A DNA stretch of 64,000 bases from Pyrenopolyporus hunteri (taxonomy: Eukaryota > Ascomycota > Sordariomycetes > Xylariales > Hypoxylaceae), in contig CADCXC010000012.1 of assembly GCA_902806595.1 (NCBI GenBank), forward strand, positions 1,116,001 to 1,180,000, written 5' to 3'. A program made the position numbers and the translations under genes. Of the stretch, positions 22,623 through 34,676 are shown piece by piece (within the stretch, counting starts at the first letter, position 1; each line of letters starts with the position of its first letter). Below the pieces are notes generated by a model. That model was not told the DNA's origin. It worked only from the letters and a program-made list of their open reading frames with translations, and made no database searches.

Positions 22623-24501
22623 CTATTCGTCTACATCTCTAGGCCCATTTTTCTTGAAATACTCATCATACTCCTCCCAAGTCATAAGAGGAAACTCAGT
22701 CGGCCGTGTGATAGGCACGAACGATATACCCCGTTTCTCAAATTCTCCCAACCTCTCTCTTGTCCTCTGCTTGGCTTTATTCGCGCTGTACACTCTGATT
22801 CGATGAGCGCTGCTTGTCACATGCAAGCCCCAGTTCCATGCGTTCCTAACCTCGATCGGCTGGGTATTAAGGCTGTTATCCCAACAACGCACCACAATCT
22901 CGATCCAACCCTCGACATCGCAAGGGAGCCACACGTGCCAAGTGCGCCATGCGAATTTGTGCTTGGGACTCAGGTTCTCCGCGGGAACGGCGTACCATGA
23001 GAACCCACCGTCGGCGCTAACCTCGACACGTTCAGGCCAACGGCCACCGCCCGAGTACGCCCACCCTTTGACCTCGATTTTGCCTTCGTGCACGACAACC
23101 TGCTTATTCCAGGGCGACATGATAGCGCTGCTAACCGGCATCTCTTGTATCTGGATGCCGTCTATCCAACGCTGATTATGCTTGCCCACCTGCTGGTTGA
23201 AATAAAGGTACTCTCTACTCTGCACCGGAGCGCGGGTCGGCTCTGCAATCGCCGTAATACGATAGAGCCACTTAACACTCCGAGCACCTATGTAACCCAT
23301 CACCACCGCTCTAACCGGCGCACCGTGGATCTTAGGGAGAGGCTCTCCATTCATTTCCCAGACGAGCATGACTTCATTTGACTTGACCTTGGAATACGGC
23401 ACGCTGATGGCGTAATTCATGACTTCATTCATCTTGAAGTACGTGTCAGCACCCACAAGCTCCAAATGCTTCGCACCATCCTCAAGTCCGCCGCAATACT
23501 TGATAGCCTTCTTGAGCGACACTCCCACGTATTTTGCCGTCCCAATGGCCCCCTCCGCCCAAGGGGCGTTGATCATCTCGTCTCCCTCGCCGGCGTACAA
23601 AGCGATTTGTTCGATACGCCGCGTGCCGCTACATTGAATAGTAACTAGCCTTTCCATGCGCGGAAATCGGGTCTCATCCTGAAGATCCGACAGCGTCAGC
23701 TTTTTCGGCTCCTTCACCAAGCCCTCGAGCCGGAGAAACCAAGCGGACGGGTCAATAGAGGGGATGCCCCCGTGGTTGCGTATGAAATGCAAGGGATTCG
23801 GCGTGATCGGCTGGGCAGTGACCAGTCTCTTGGGAGGCTCGCCATTGTACGGGAATTGTAGCAGGTGCAACATGTCCGGTGACTTTTCCTTTAGCACGAT
23901 AGCCCAGGATTCTTCGGGGACAACCGCAAGACGACCGCCGATGGCGCGATGCCATAGCTTCCAGCGAATTCCTATTCAGACGGTGAGAATCGTCGAACGT
24001 GCGTAATACACATCCGCAATGAAATGACCAACTTGCCTTCGAGAACCGGATTAGTACCCGGAATAGGCGCCAATTGAAACTCGGGCGGAGGGGGGAATTT
24101 CTGGGAGGTAAGAATCTCGTTCGCCCTGCGTTTCTTGTCTGGGTAGTCCTCCCATTCAACATAACTAGATACGAATTTGACTGTCAGGGTGGCTTCATTT
24201 GCGGGATCAAGTTTGCATTGACTTGCCCGTCCCAACCGGCCAATTCATCAGCTGCTAGCTTATCATCGAATCTCTTAGTGATCGGCCGGACCTCCTTTTC
24301 CCAACCGGGTACTTCGCCGTCTGTGTCTGGGTTTCTGGTCTGATCCAGTAGATGCAGTTCCACCCCTGCGAAGCCCTGTTCAAGCTTCCATTCGTCACTA
24401 GGCTAACCAGATTCAGCTGAGGGTTATGTATTGCGATCGATAGACCACCTACTGACCTGAAAACTGTGAACAGCCTCTCTCAACGGAATGTCTGGCTGCA
24501 T
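22623..24501 (-). CDS. Sulfite oxidase-family molybdopterin oxidoreductase
   Basis: Predicted 565-residue molybdenum enzyme. Exons 24457-24501, 24227-24402, 24037-24164 and 22623-23971 total 1698 nt and join in frame. The start is MQPDIPLREAVHSFQ. Residues 1-140 form an N-terminal extension containing GWDGYVEWEDYPDKK and FPPPPEFQLAPIPGTNPVLEG. The oxidoreductase core begins near TPNPLHFIRNHGG; the molybdenum-ligating cysteine is Cys230 in VTIQCSGTRR, and IHGAPVRAVVMGYIGARSVKW is the conserved pterin-binding stretch. The second domain (EGKIEVKGWAYSGGGRWPERVEVSADGG) is the Moco dimerisation fold, ending with WDNSLNTQP. No cytochrome b5, FAD or mitochondrial presequence is evident, so it is not nitrate reductase. 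Introns 2 (24165-24226) and 3 (23972-24036) are both GC-AG. Whether sulfite is the substrate is unknown. Confidence 0.85.
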
Positions 24502-24889
24502 TTTGGTTAAAGACTTTCAAATCAAATAAAGTATACGCAACAGAATTTACGAAGATGCCACGGCTGGTTGAATTCAGGGCCAAGCAGGAGAACGCTTTAT
24601 CTATGTACGATTCTAGCCCAAGTCCGAAGCTTCGGGCATGGCGCGGTATTAACATATATATGACGACAACTATACCACTCAATAATTTGCTGACTGAGCA
24701 CATGCATAGCTAGGCGCTATATAGTTACGGGCAGCGTTAAACATTCGTCATCCAAATTGACCTATTATGCGTGGACGTCACGTTCCGTCCTTTCCCCCCT
24801 CTCTGATATCCGTTAAGGTCTAAACACGCAGGTTCCTCCTCGCTAATTGCGACGAGCGTTCATATTATTACACGTATCTTTAACTTAGC
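24502..24889. other. Upstream region of the molybdenum-enzyme gene, up to the AT island
   Basis: About 390 bp of ordinary composition between the start codon and the sharp transition to extreme AT richness. Presumably the promoter. No mutated tail of the island is obvious here. Confidence 0.6.
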
Positions 24890-25129
24890 TTAGGGGGTTA
24901 TAGGAGAAACTATAATTAAGTAGTTAAAAATTTCGATTTTTTATTAATATTTAGGTATAAATTTTAATAAAATATCCGTTAAAGTTGTTATTAATAAAAT
25001 TTTATATTATTTTATTTAAATGTTGTTTTTAATAATATTCGACGATAAAAAAAACTTTTATTATCGATTATATATTCGATTTATATATTAATTTAAACGC
25101 GTCGTATATTTTTAAATTATTTTACGTTA

Positions 25130-25422
25130 TATAATAAAAATTTTTAATAAAAAATTTAAATTATATTAAATTTATTTAATAATTTTTTTTAATTTTAAAA
25201 GTTATAATTTTTTTTTTAATAAAAATAAAAAATTTTAAATATAAAAAATTAATTTAAATTAATATCGAAAACGTTTTAATCGTTCGATAAATTTATTAAT
25301 TATAAATATATATATTATAAAAATTATTAAATCGTTTTTTTATTAATAAATAATTTATAATTATTTTTTATTATTTAAAATTTATATTATTTTTATATAA
25401 AATTTTAATATATATAATATTA
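25130..25422. repeat. Direct repeat copy A (LTR-like) in the AT island
   Basis: Aligns with 31754-32043 almost base for base. Shared landmark: ATATCGAAAACGTTTTAAT followed by TTCGATAAATTTATTAAT. Most differences are transitions or homopolymer length changes. Confidence 0.82.
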
Positions 25423-28400
25423 TTTTTTTTTTTAAATTTATTTCGAAACGTTAAATTCGTAAAATATATAAATACGTAGATTATAAAATTTATCGAAATA
25501 TTATTAATAAAAAATTTTAATTAAACTTTTAATTTCGTCGTTAAAAAAATAATCGTAAAATTTTTACGTTTAATATTTTTTATTAAATTATTTTTTTTAT
25601 TTAATAAAATATTTAATATTTTTTTTTATTTTTAAAAGATTTTATATATTATTTATTTAATAATTTTCCGATTTTATTAAATTTACTTTTTATAAAATTT
25701 AATTAAAATCGAAGAGTTTTCGATTATTAACGTAATAAAATTTAATAAAAAAAATATAAAAAATATTATAAATTTTTTAAAATTTAAAAAAAATTAATCG
25801 TATCGTTATAAAAAAAATTATTTTTTACACTTTAAAAAAAACTTAATATTTTTTTATTTAATTTTTTTATTAACTTTTTAATTTTAATATATTTTATATT
25901 TAACATTATTAATTATTCGATTTTATATTCGAAATTTTTTCGTTTCTTTTTATTTATTTATTTTTTTATTTTAAATCGATTTTTTTAAAAATTATTTTTA
26001 ATTTTTTTATAAATTTAAATTATTTAATAAAAATAAAATCGGTTTTTTAAATTACGTAATTTTTTTATAAATAAATTATACGTAATAAAATAATAATTAT
26101 AATTAACGTAAAATAAAAATATTTAAATAAAAAAAAATAACGTTATTATAAATAAATTTAATCGTAAATAATAAGTTTTTTTAATTAAATATTTCGTAAT
26201 TAACGAACGTACGTAAATAAATTTTAAAAATTTAATTTAATTTTTTAATTTAATTATTAATTTAAAAATAAAACGTAATATTTATACGAAATTTAATTTT
26301 TATTAATTTAAAAAATTTTTTTTATAAATAACTTATAAATTTAAAATTTTTATTAAAAATAATATCGAAAAATATATTATATAATCGTTAATAAATTTTA
26401 ACGAAAATTTTAATAAAATTTTTTATTTTTTTTTATTTATTTTTAAAAATATAAAATATATTATTTTAATAAAAAATTTTATTATAATTTATATAAAATT
26501 ATAACTATTCGAAAATAAAAAATTAATAATAAAATTTATTATAATAATATTTTAAAAAATATAATATAATTTTATAAATTATAAAATATTTAACGAAATA
26601 TATTTTAAAATTTTATTACGTTAATATTTTAAGTAATTTTACACGTATTTCCGCACGATAAATTTTATATTTAACTATTAAAAATTACGTATAATAAACT
26701 TTAAAATTTTATTTATATTTATATAATTAATTATTTTAATATTATATTTTAAATTAATTACTTCGTTTTATAATATTATCGAAATTTATAATTTTTTTTT
26801 TATATAATAAATTTTTTTATATAATTATATTTTTTTTTAATTTTTTAAAATAATTTTAATAATTTTCGTTTTTATAAACGATTTTTTTAATTTAAATTAC
26901 GAAATTCGTTATTTATTTAAATATAAAAATATTTATAAAACGTAAAAAAATATATATTATAATTAAAATCGTAGTAAATTTAAATTTTTTAAAATGTAAA
27001 AAATATTTTTTTTTTAAAATCGATATAATAAATTAATTTTTAACTTTTTTTTTAAGTCGATATTAAAATAATTTAAATAAAATATCGGTTTTTTCGTTTT
27101 ATTTTTTTAAGTGATAATTTATAATAAAATTATAAAAAAATAAAAATTACGTTTATTTAATTTATTTTTTATTTAATATTTTAACGATAATAAAATATAT
27201 TAAATTTTAATAATTAAAATAAATTTTTATTTTATATTACGTTTTTTTTTAAATATTATCGCCATTTATTAAAAAAATTAATAATAATTAATAATTTTTT
27301 ATTATATATTTTATAATTTATTTTAATTAAAAAAAACTTATAGAAATAAAAAACGTATAAACGTAATTTATTATTTTACTTTTTTAAAAAAAAAATTACG
27401 TTTAATATATAATTTAAAATATCCATTTTCACGGAAATTTAACGAAAAAAATTAAAATAAATAAAAATAAAAGTCGTAGTAAATTTATATTTTAATTTTT
27501 TAAAAATTATATTTATTTATAATATTTATTTTTAATTTTTTTTATTTTTTTCGTTTATAAAAATAATCGATTTTATAATAAATAAATAATTTTTTATAAA
27601 TTTTCGATAAAAATTAATAAAATCGATAAATTATTACGATTTTTTTAAAATTTTAAAAATTTTTTATAATAATATATATTTTATTTTATTAAATAATATA
27701 AAAATTTTAAATAAATTTATAACGTAATTTAAATATTTAATTTTATAAATAAATTAAAAATATTTTTTTAAATTTATTATTAAACAATTATCGATAAAAC
27801 GTTAAAATATTTTTTTAATTAATTAATTATAAACTTTTTTAATATTAATATAAATAAAGAAATTATCGATATAAATTAAAAATTTATTATTAATTATATT
27901 TCGAAAAAGGTTATTTATTATAATTTAAAAAATAATTAAAGCGTTAATAAATTTAAATAATATAATTAAATATTCGAAAAATTCGTATTTATAATAAAAA
28001 GTTATTTTTTATTTATTATTTTTTTTAATGCGTATTAAATTAAATTTAATTTTAAAGTTAATTTTAATATATTATTAAATTGTTTTAAATCGATTTTAAA
28101 GTTTTATAATAAAAAATAAAAAATATTTAATAAATATCGTAATAATATTAAACTTTTTATAATTAATAATAAAATATAAAAAATTATTAAGATTTTTTTT
28201 ATTTATAAATATTATAAAAACGACGTAAAATAAAATAAACTTTTAAATTTTTTCGTTATTTAATATTTTTTTTAGTTAAAGTTTTAAAATTTTAAATTTT
28301 TATTTATTTATAATATATAAAAATCTTTACGAAAAAATTTTACTTTTAATAAAATCGATTATGTAATCTTATAATTAATGGTTAAGAAATTTTTATTTTA

Positions 28401-31400
28401 CGGTTTTTATTATAATAAAAATAAAATTTTTAAATTTTAAAAAAATAAATTTCATTATTTTTTTTTATTTATTTACGTTAAAAAAAATACGAAAATAATA
28501 AACTTTTTTATTTAAAATATTTTATTAATATAATTTTTCCGATAATAATTTAATAAAAATTTAATTTTATTTAAATTTATGAAAAAAATTTTTAAAAAAT
28601 ATTAAAATAACCATTAATATAATAATATAATATTATAATTAAATATTATAATAATAATTTCGAAATTTAATCGAATAAAATAATTTTTTTAATATTAAAA
28701 AATAATGAATTCGATATAATATTTTTTTTTAAAAAAACAATTAAATTATTTTATATTATTATAAATTTAAAAATTATTTATTTAATTAAAAATAATTTTT
28801 AAATTCGTATTTTAATTATTAATATTATAAAAATATTTATTTTTAAATTTAAAAAAATTATAATTTTATATTTTTTATTATTTATATTTATTTATTATTT
28901 TATTATATAAATATAAATTAAAATATTTAAATTTAATTTTAAAATTTAACGTAATATAATATCGAAATTTATTAAAAATTCGAATCGAATTTATTAATTT
29001 CGAATATTTAAAATTTTTAAATATTTATTAAAATCGTAATTATTTTAATTTTTTTCGTAATTAACAAAAAAGGTATTTTTTCTTTTATACGAATTTTTTT
29101 TACGGCGAAAATTTTTTTAAAAAATGTTAATAAATTTTTATTATCGATATTTTTTTTAATAAAATAAATAAAAGTTTAATAATTATTTTTATTATAACGT
29201 TAATAAATTACGTTATTTTTTTATTATTTATTAATAGTGATTTAATTTATTTTTTTTAACGTATTTCGATTAATAATTTATTTTTTATTTTTAAATTTTA
29301 ACTTAAATTTATTATTATTTGTAAAGTAATTTTATATTTTTAAAAATCGATTAAAGTTTAAATTAAAATAAATTTTTTTTTATAAAAATAATAATTCGAT
29401 TTCGAATATTTTTATATCGAAACGAATTTATTTTTTATTAAAAATTTTAAATTTATTATTATATTTTTATATACGTATTCGATTTTTTTAATAACGTTAA
29501 TAAAATTTATATTATTTTTAAAAAATCCTTCGAATCGAAAATATATTAATTTAATAATTTTATCGAATAAAATTTAAATAATTAAAATTTAATAAATAAT
29601 ATTAAATTAATTTATTACGTTATTAAAATTTATAAATTTAATTAAATAAATTAAAATATTTTTCTTATATTTAAAAATTTTTATAATTTAAATATTACGA
29701 TATTTTTTCGACGAATTTTTAAATTTTAAACGTATAATTTCTTCGTAAATAAATTATACATTTTATAAATATATACGTTTAATTAAAATAAGTCATTATT
29801 AATATTATTATTAAACTTTATTTATTAATAACGATTTTATTTAATTAATATATATAATATTATTAATAAAATTTACGATATAAATTTTTAAATAAAATTT
29901 TATTTTTATTTATTATAATTTAAATTTTAATAAATTTTTATTATTATAAATGGTAAATTTATTAAAATAAATTAAAGTAATTATAATAGTTATAAAAGTT
30001 AATATATATTTCGAAAAAAATTAAAATAATTTTAAATTTTTTTTTTTTAAATTTTAACGCGAAAATTTATTTAAATTATTAAAATTTAACGATAAAAATT
30101 TTCGTAATAATTTTTTAAAAGGGTTTTCGAGATTTTTTTCGTTATTATTTTTATTTAAATTTTTGAAATTTTTTAAAGTTATTTTATTTTTTATAAAAAA
30201 CGTATTTTTATTTTTTTTAAATATTATAAAATCGATTTTAATTAAAATTTATTCGTATTAATATATTTCGATTTTTTAATTTTCTTTAATACGTATTATT
30301 ATTAAATTAATTTATAATAATTTCTTTAAAATTTTAATAATTTATTTAAAAAATATATAACGTATTTCGAAGTTAAAATATTTAAACGGCGAGTTTCGAA
30401 TAAAAGAAAAAAATACGTAAAAATCGTAAGTCGATAATTTTAAAAATTTTATAAAAAAATTTAATAACGATTTTTTTTTTTATATTTTTAATTATCGAAT
30501 TTATATTTAAAAGTTAATTTTTAATTTATTTAATAATAAATTTAATAATAATTTAAATAATAAATATTTTAAATTTTTTTATTTATAAACGAATTTTTTT
30601 ATCGAATTATTAAAAGTTTACGTATTTTTTAATTAAAAATTAATTAATTTATAACTTTTTTTTTTAATTTAAAAATCGAAATAATTTTATATAATTATTT
30701 ATAAAATTTAGTTTTATTAAAATTAAATAAAATAATTTTTTTATTGTTTAATTTAAATTTATAATTTTACGATTATTTTTTTTTTAATTTATTATTATTT
30801 AATAAATTTAACGATTATAATTTATATTTTTTTTAAAAATATTTAATTATTTTCGATTATTCGTTATTAAAATTTAATAATTTATTATTTCGTAATTTTT
30901 ACGTTTATTTTTTATATTATAATAATTATTTTATAAATTTTTCGAAAATATTGATAATAATTTATTAATTATTATTAATTTTTACAATGTTAATTATTTA
31001 TCGAAATAACGAAATTTTTTAAAATATTATAAATTTTATTTATTTAATTATATAAATAAATAAATTATTTAAATAAATTTAAAATTATTATATCGATAAT
31101 TTTAATTTTTAAAATTTTTTTTATTATTAAATTATAATTTTAAAAATAATATAATATAAAAAATTAATTTTCGTATATATAAAATTTTTTTATAATAATA
31201 AATTAAAAAAAAAATTCGAAAATATTAAAATATATTAAAAATTTCGTTTTTCGATAATTATAAATATAAACTTTATAAAAATATTATAAAAATTGAAAAA
31301 AAATTATTAATTTAATTTAAATATTAAATTATTCGAATAAATATATAAATTTTTACGAAAAAAATATTTTTTTTTAAAATAATTTATTATAATTTTTTCG

Positions 31401-31753
31401 GGATTTATTTAAAATTATATAATAAAAATATTTATAAATAACGATATAAATTTATAAATAATAAAATAAAAATTATTTAAAAAAATTATCGATTTTTTAT
31501 TCGAAGTTTTTTATTTTAACGAAATTTTTTATAAAATAATTATTATTACGATTTTAATATAAATATGTTATTTTATTAAAAAAATAAATAATAATAATTA
31601 CGATATATTTTAAAAATTATTTAAAATCGAAAAAATAAAAATCGTTATAAATTATTAATTTAAAATATTAATAAAATATAATAAATAAAAATAATTTCGT
31701 TAAATATATATTATATTTAAAAATATGTTTTTTTTAAAAAAAAAAATTATTTT

Positions 31754-32043
31754 ATAATAAAAGTTTTTAATAAAAAATTTAAATTATATTAAATTTATTT
31801 AATAATTTTTTTTAATTTTAAAAATTATAATTTTTTTTAACGAAAATAAGAATTTTTAAATATAAAAAATTAATTTAAATTAATATCGAAAACGTTTTAA
31901 TTATTCGATAAATTTATTAATTATAAATATATATATTATAAAAATTATTAAATCGTTTTTTTTATTAATAAATAATTTATAATTATTTTTTATTATTTAA
32001 AATTTATATTATTTTCGTATAAAATTTTAATACGTATAATATA
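31754..32043. repeat. Direct repeat copy B (LTR-like) in the AT island
   Basis: Second copy of the 25130-25422 repeat, same orientation, offset about 6.62 kb. At several sites CG stands where copy A has TA, and at another the reverse. Confidence 0.82.
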
Positions 32044-32250
32044 TTATATCGTTTTTTTTTATATTTATAATTAAAATCGTTAATAATTTAAAATTATTTT
32101 ATAAATATAATTCGATTATTTAATTAAATTATTTTATTATTTTTTTAAATATATATGTAAATAAATAACGACGTTAAATAATTTTAAATAAATTTATAAC
32201 TTTTTTTCGTAATTATATATTAAAAGCTAACTTTATCGTTACGGAAATTA

Positions 32251-32265
32251 ACGGTAAAATACCGT
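32251..32265. repeat. Small perfect inverted repeat at right edge of AT island
   Basis: Arms ACGGTA and TACCGT separated by AAA, within 25 bp of the return to normal composition. Could be chance or an element end. Confidence 0.4.
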
Positions 32266-32290
32266 AAAATAAAAACGATCTTTTAATGTA

Positions 32291-33360
32291 GTAATATGTC
32301 TAACATCCGTATTCATTAAGTACTTCTGATTTAAAAAGTCGTATATGATGTTCCGTGAGTTATTATGTAGAGGCCCAATCTAGAATTTTCTTAATTGTCT
32401 CTACTATACGGGGAAGTGCCTTACGTCCATGTCATGCTTTGGTCATTTGAGACATATGTCTCTTTGTCCCCATTTAGTATATATTAGGTACACAGTTCTG
32501 CAGCCTGGTCGGCTGGGTAGCTTGTGCAGCAACGAATGTGTTTCCCTTACTATGAGTTGGCCTTGCGGCGGATCTAGGTTTACCGACGTCTGTGTTCGAT
32601 CAAGGCGACTCTGAATGTATGGTGTTCAGAAATATCTTCATTGCCTCTACGGAGCCTTCTGAGAGCTCGAAAACGCGGCGAAGCCTCCATGGAAGAGCGC
32701 CCTCTAGACCAAGATGCTTAAGCCAGGAGTCCGGGATGGACAACTGAGATGACAGCGTTCTTGCGCCTGAGAGTAAAATGAAGATGGCCAACAGGATCAA
32801 CCTTGAGACTTGTGAGGGTAGTTCTCCTTTGTTCAGTTTCCATATTTCCGAAGGGCATTGTTATTGAGAGGTTTTGTGATGGAGCTTTTGCGTGAGTGAA
32901 TCATCAAGTACCTATATAATCGCAAATCCACGTTATGTAGATACCTACCTACCTTATCTAGGAGCTTGTCTACATGCAGCTACTTCGTAGAAGGCGTTGC
33001 TAGGTACATGCAGGTAATAACGGGCACGTATATATAAGGGGTAGCTTAGCCGCGGTAGGCGTACTTACCTAGGTAGGTACCTATATATATATTATATATA
33101 AGGAACCCATACATGTAAGTAGGTATATGTAGGTACCTAGGTATGTACCTCCTATCATAGTAAGCATCTACTACCTACACAGTGCTACACAGTGGAAGTA
33201 GCTGCTGACACGCTGTACCAACCACGTACCCCGCAGTCGCGTATCTCTTGGGGCTGAGGGGTACTGTGGTACATAATGAGAAAAAATAAAAATAAAATAA
33301 AATACAGTTCAAGGACTTCGTCGGACATTTCCATCAACAATTCTTCACTTACAAGAAAGG
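32291..33360. other. Intergenic region right of AT island, GCIP-like promoter
   Basis: A frame on the minus strand at 32600-32869 (no ATG) contains a hydrophobic segment LILLAIFILLSG and looks protein-like for about 85 codons, but starts after a stop with no initiator; it may be a gene relic. A dense GGTA/TACC block lies at 32930-33165. The last 200 bp are the upstream region of the GCIP-like gene. Confidence 0.5.
32930..33165. repeat. Dense GGTA/TACC palindromic repeat cluster
   Basis: Includes TACTTACCTAGGTAGGTACC and TATGTAGGTACCTAGGTATG with many partial units between, ending about 200 bp before the GCIP-like start codon. Confidence 0.8.
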
Positions 33361-34512
33361 ATGGCAGCGGATAGCGGCACCAGCGACGCGCTTCAAGCCT
33401 TGAAGTCCTCGGTACAATCCACTACTGGTCTCATAGCACAGCTCGAGGCGCTCCTCCACTCGATAGCCGTCAACAAAGACACTGTAACCGCTGCCCCTCC
33501 ACCACCATCGTCATCTTCCAATCCCGAGTCCATCGATCCTCTGTCACTCGCCCACGACTCCGCCACCCTAATAAAAGCCCACACAACCAAGCTATCTCTT
33601 CTCATTATAAACGAGCCATTCACGCCCTCCGCAATCAGCAAAGTTCTCCGCGAGCTAGTCGCCGGCCCGGTACCAGCTCTTGCCTCCGCCGTTCAAGTCT
33701 GCGATGCCATCAAGTACACCCTAGTGGCCCGCCAGGATCTCGCGTGGCGATGCTGTCGCGTACTGAGGGAGTTGAAGAACCTGGTCGAGATTATCCCCTT
33801 GGACGGCAAGATCTTATCCGGTGCGCAGAAGAATGGGACCAAGGGAGGCAAGGGTAGCATGGCCGCTACGGGCGTCATCTGGGCTGCTTGCGACGATGTA
33901 ATCTTGCTCAAGAAGCTGGGAATCGCGGGACTTTTGGTCAAGAAGGTTGAGGAGTACAGAGATACGTTAAAGGACATCTTAGAAGAGCTGAAGGAGTACA
34001 GCGAGGAGGTTGAGGAGGACGACATCAGCGACAGCGCCGACGAGGAAGACGTCGGCAACGTCACAGCTCAGATGCAAAACACGCATATTTCGACACAGGA
34101 GATGCTCGACGACCTCATGAATCCCCGCCATATACCGAGGGGCGATCCAGACAAAATCAGAGAGCGTTTAGATTCCTGCCTCAAGCGACTCCGCTTGACT
34201 ACTTTGCTGTACACGGCGATCATCAAAAGACGGCTAAAATCAGTCCCACCACTACCTACCACGACGCAAGATTCCGTCACGCAACGTCTCGACGAGGTGT
34301 TCCCACTATTGAGACGACTACCACACTGTTTTGGCGAGGTCGCGTGCGCATTCTACGAGCTCGATCGCGATGCTGTAGATCGCACAATGGATTCTTGCTT
34401 CTTCGACGCGTTTGCCGCGTCAGAAATGTTAATGAAGCCATGGGACGGGCAGACAGATGAATTTACGGAGTGGGCAGAGAAATTCCAAGTCGGAATAAAA
34501 AAACCAGACTAG
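33361..34512 (+). CDS. GCIP / cyclin-D1-binding protein 1-like protein
   Basis: Predicted 383-residue intronless protein of the Grap2 and cyclin-D-interacting (GCIP/CCNDBP1) family, whose animal members act as cell-cycle regulators. The start at 33361 follows AAGG, a reasonable context. The N-terminus is helical (ALKSSVQSTTGLIAQLEALL) with a Pro/Ser linker near residues 45-55. The family core includes VLRELVAGPVPALASAVQ and GVIWAACDDVILLKKLG, the latter close to the conserved WxACD block. A long acidic coiled coil follows (DILEELKEYSEEVEEDDISD). The C-terminal half holds further helices up to AEKFQVGIKKPD. No signal peptide or membrane segment. The fungal function is not established; the assignment rests on remembered motif resemblance. 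Confidence 0.75.
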   Translation: MAADSGTSDALQALKSSVQSTTGLIAQLEALLHSIAVNKDTVTAAPPPPSSSSNPESIDPLSLAHDSATLIKAHTTKLSLLIINEPFTPSAISKVLRELVAGPVPALASAVQVCDAIKYTLVARQDLAWRCCRVLRELKNLVEIIPLDGKILSGAQKNGTKGGKGSMAATGVIWAACDDVILLKKLGIAGLLVKKVEEYRDTLKDILEELKEYSEEVEEDDISDSADEEDVGNVTAQMQNTHISTQEMLDDLMNPRHIPRGDPDKIRERLDSCLKRLRLTTLLYTAIIKRRLKSVPPLPTTTQDSVTQRLDEVFPLLRRLPHCFGEVACAFYELDRDAVDRTMDSCFFDAFAASEMLMKPWDGQTDEFTEWAEKFQVGIKKPD

Positions 34513-34676
34513 GAACATATATAAATATTAACGGTTCGAAATGAATATATACCTATATACAGTGTTCTCGAGTTTTGGCAGGTGAGCCATCCGTCCCAAG
34601 CTAGGGGAATGTTACGGACCGGAATCAAGGATTTGGACTCGCGTCGACTCCTACCCTCTATCTTGCCGCGAGGTTC

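Larger units (their letters stand above)
24890..32290. mobile_element. RIP-mutated AT-rich repeat island, probable dead LTR retroelement
   Basis: About 7.4 kb of almost pure A and T with no open frame longer than chance, abruptly bounded by normal-composition DNA. Remaining C and G are mostly in the dinucleotide CG. Two near-identical direct repeats (about 25130-25422 and 31754-32043) lie 6.6 kb apart, matching the spacing of LTRs around a retroelement interior. Heavy C-to-T and G-to-A change is the mark of RIP, which acts on repeated DNA in ascomycetes. Any reverse transcriptase or integrase sequence is unreadable, and the element family cannot be named. About 250 bp of equally AT-rich DNA lies outside each direct repeat, so the repeats may be internal parts of longer terminal repeats, or the element may be nested. 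Confidence 0.8.

Noticed and set aside
14741..24501. Possible secondary-metabolite or defence gene cluster
   Set aside because: No polyketide synthase, NRPS, terpene cyclase, NLR or HET gene is present; chitinase, LysM and a molybdenum enzyme do not make a known pathway together.
32600..32869. Minus-strand frame with a hydrophobic segment near the AT island, possible small secreted protein
   Set aside because: It has no ATG, begins right after a stop, and no upstream exon with good splice signals was found. Treated as a possible relic only.
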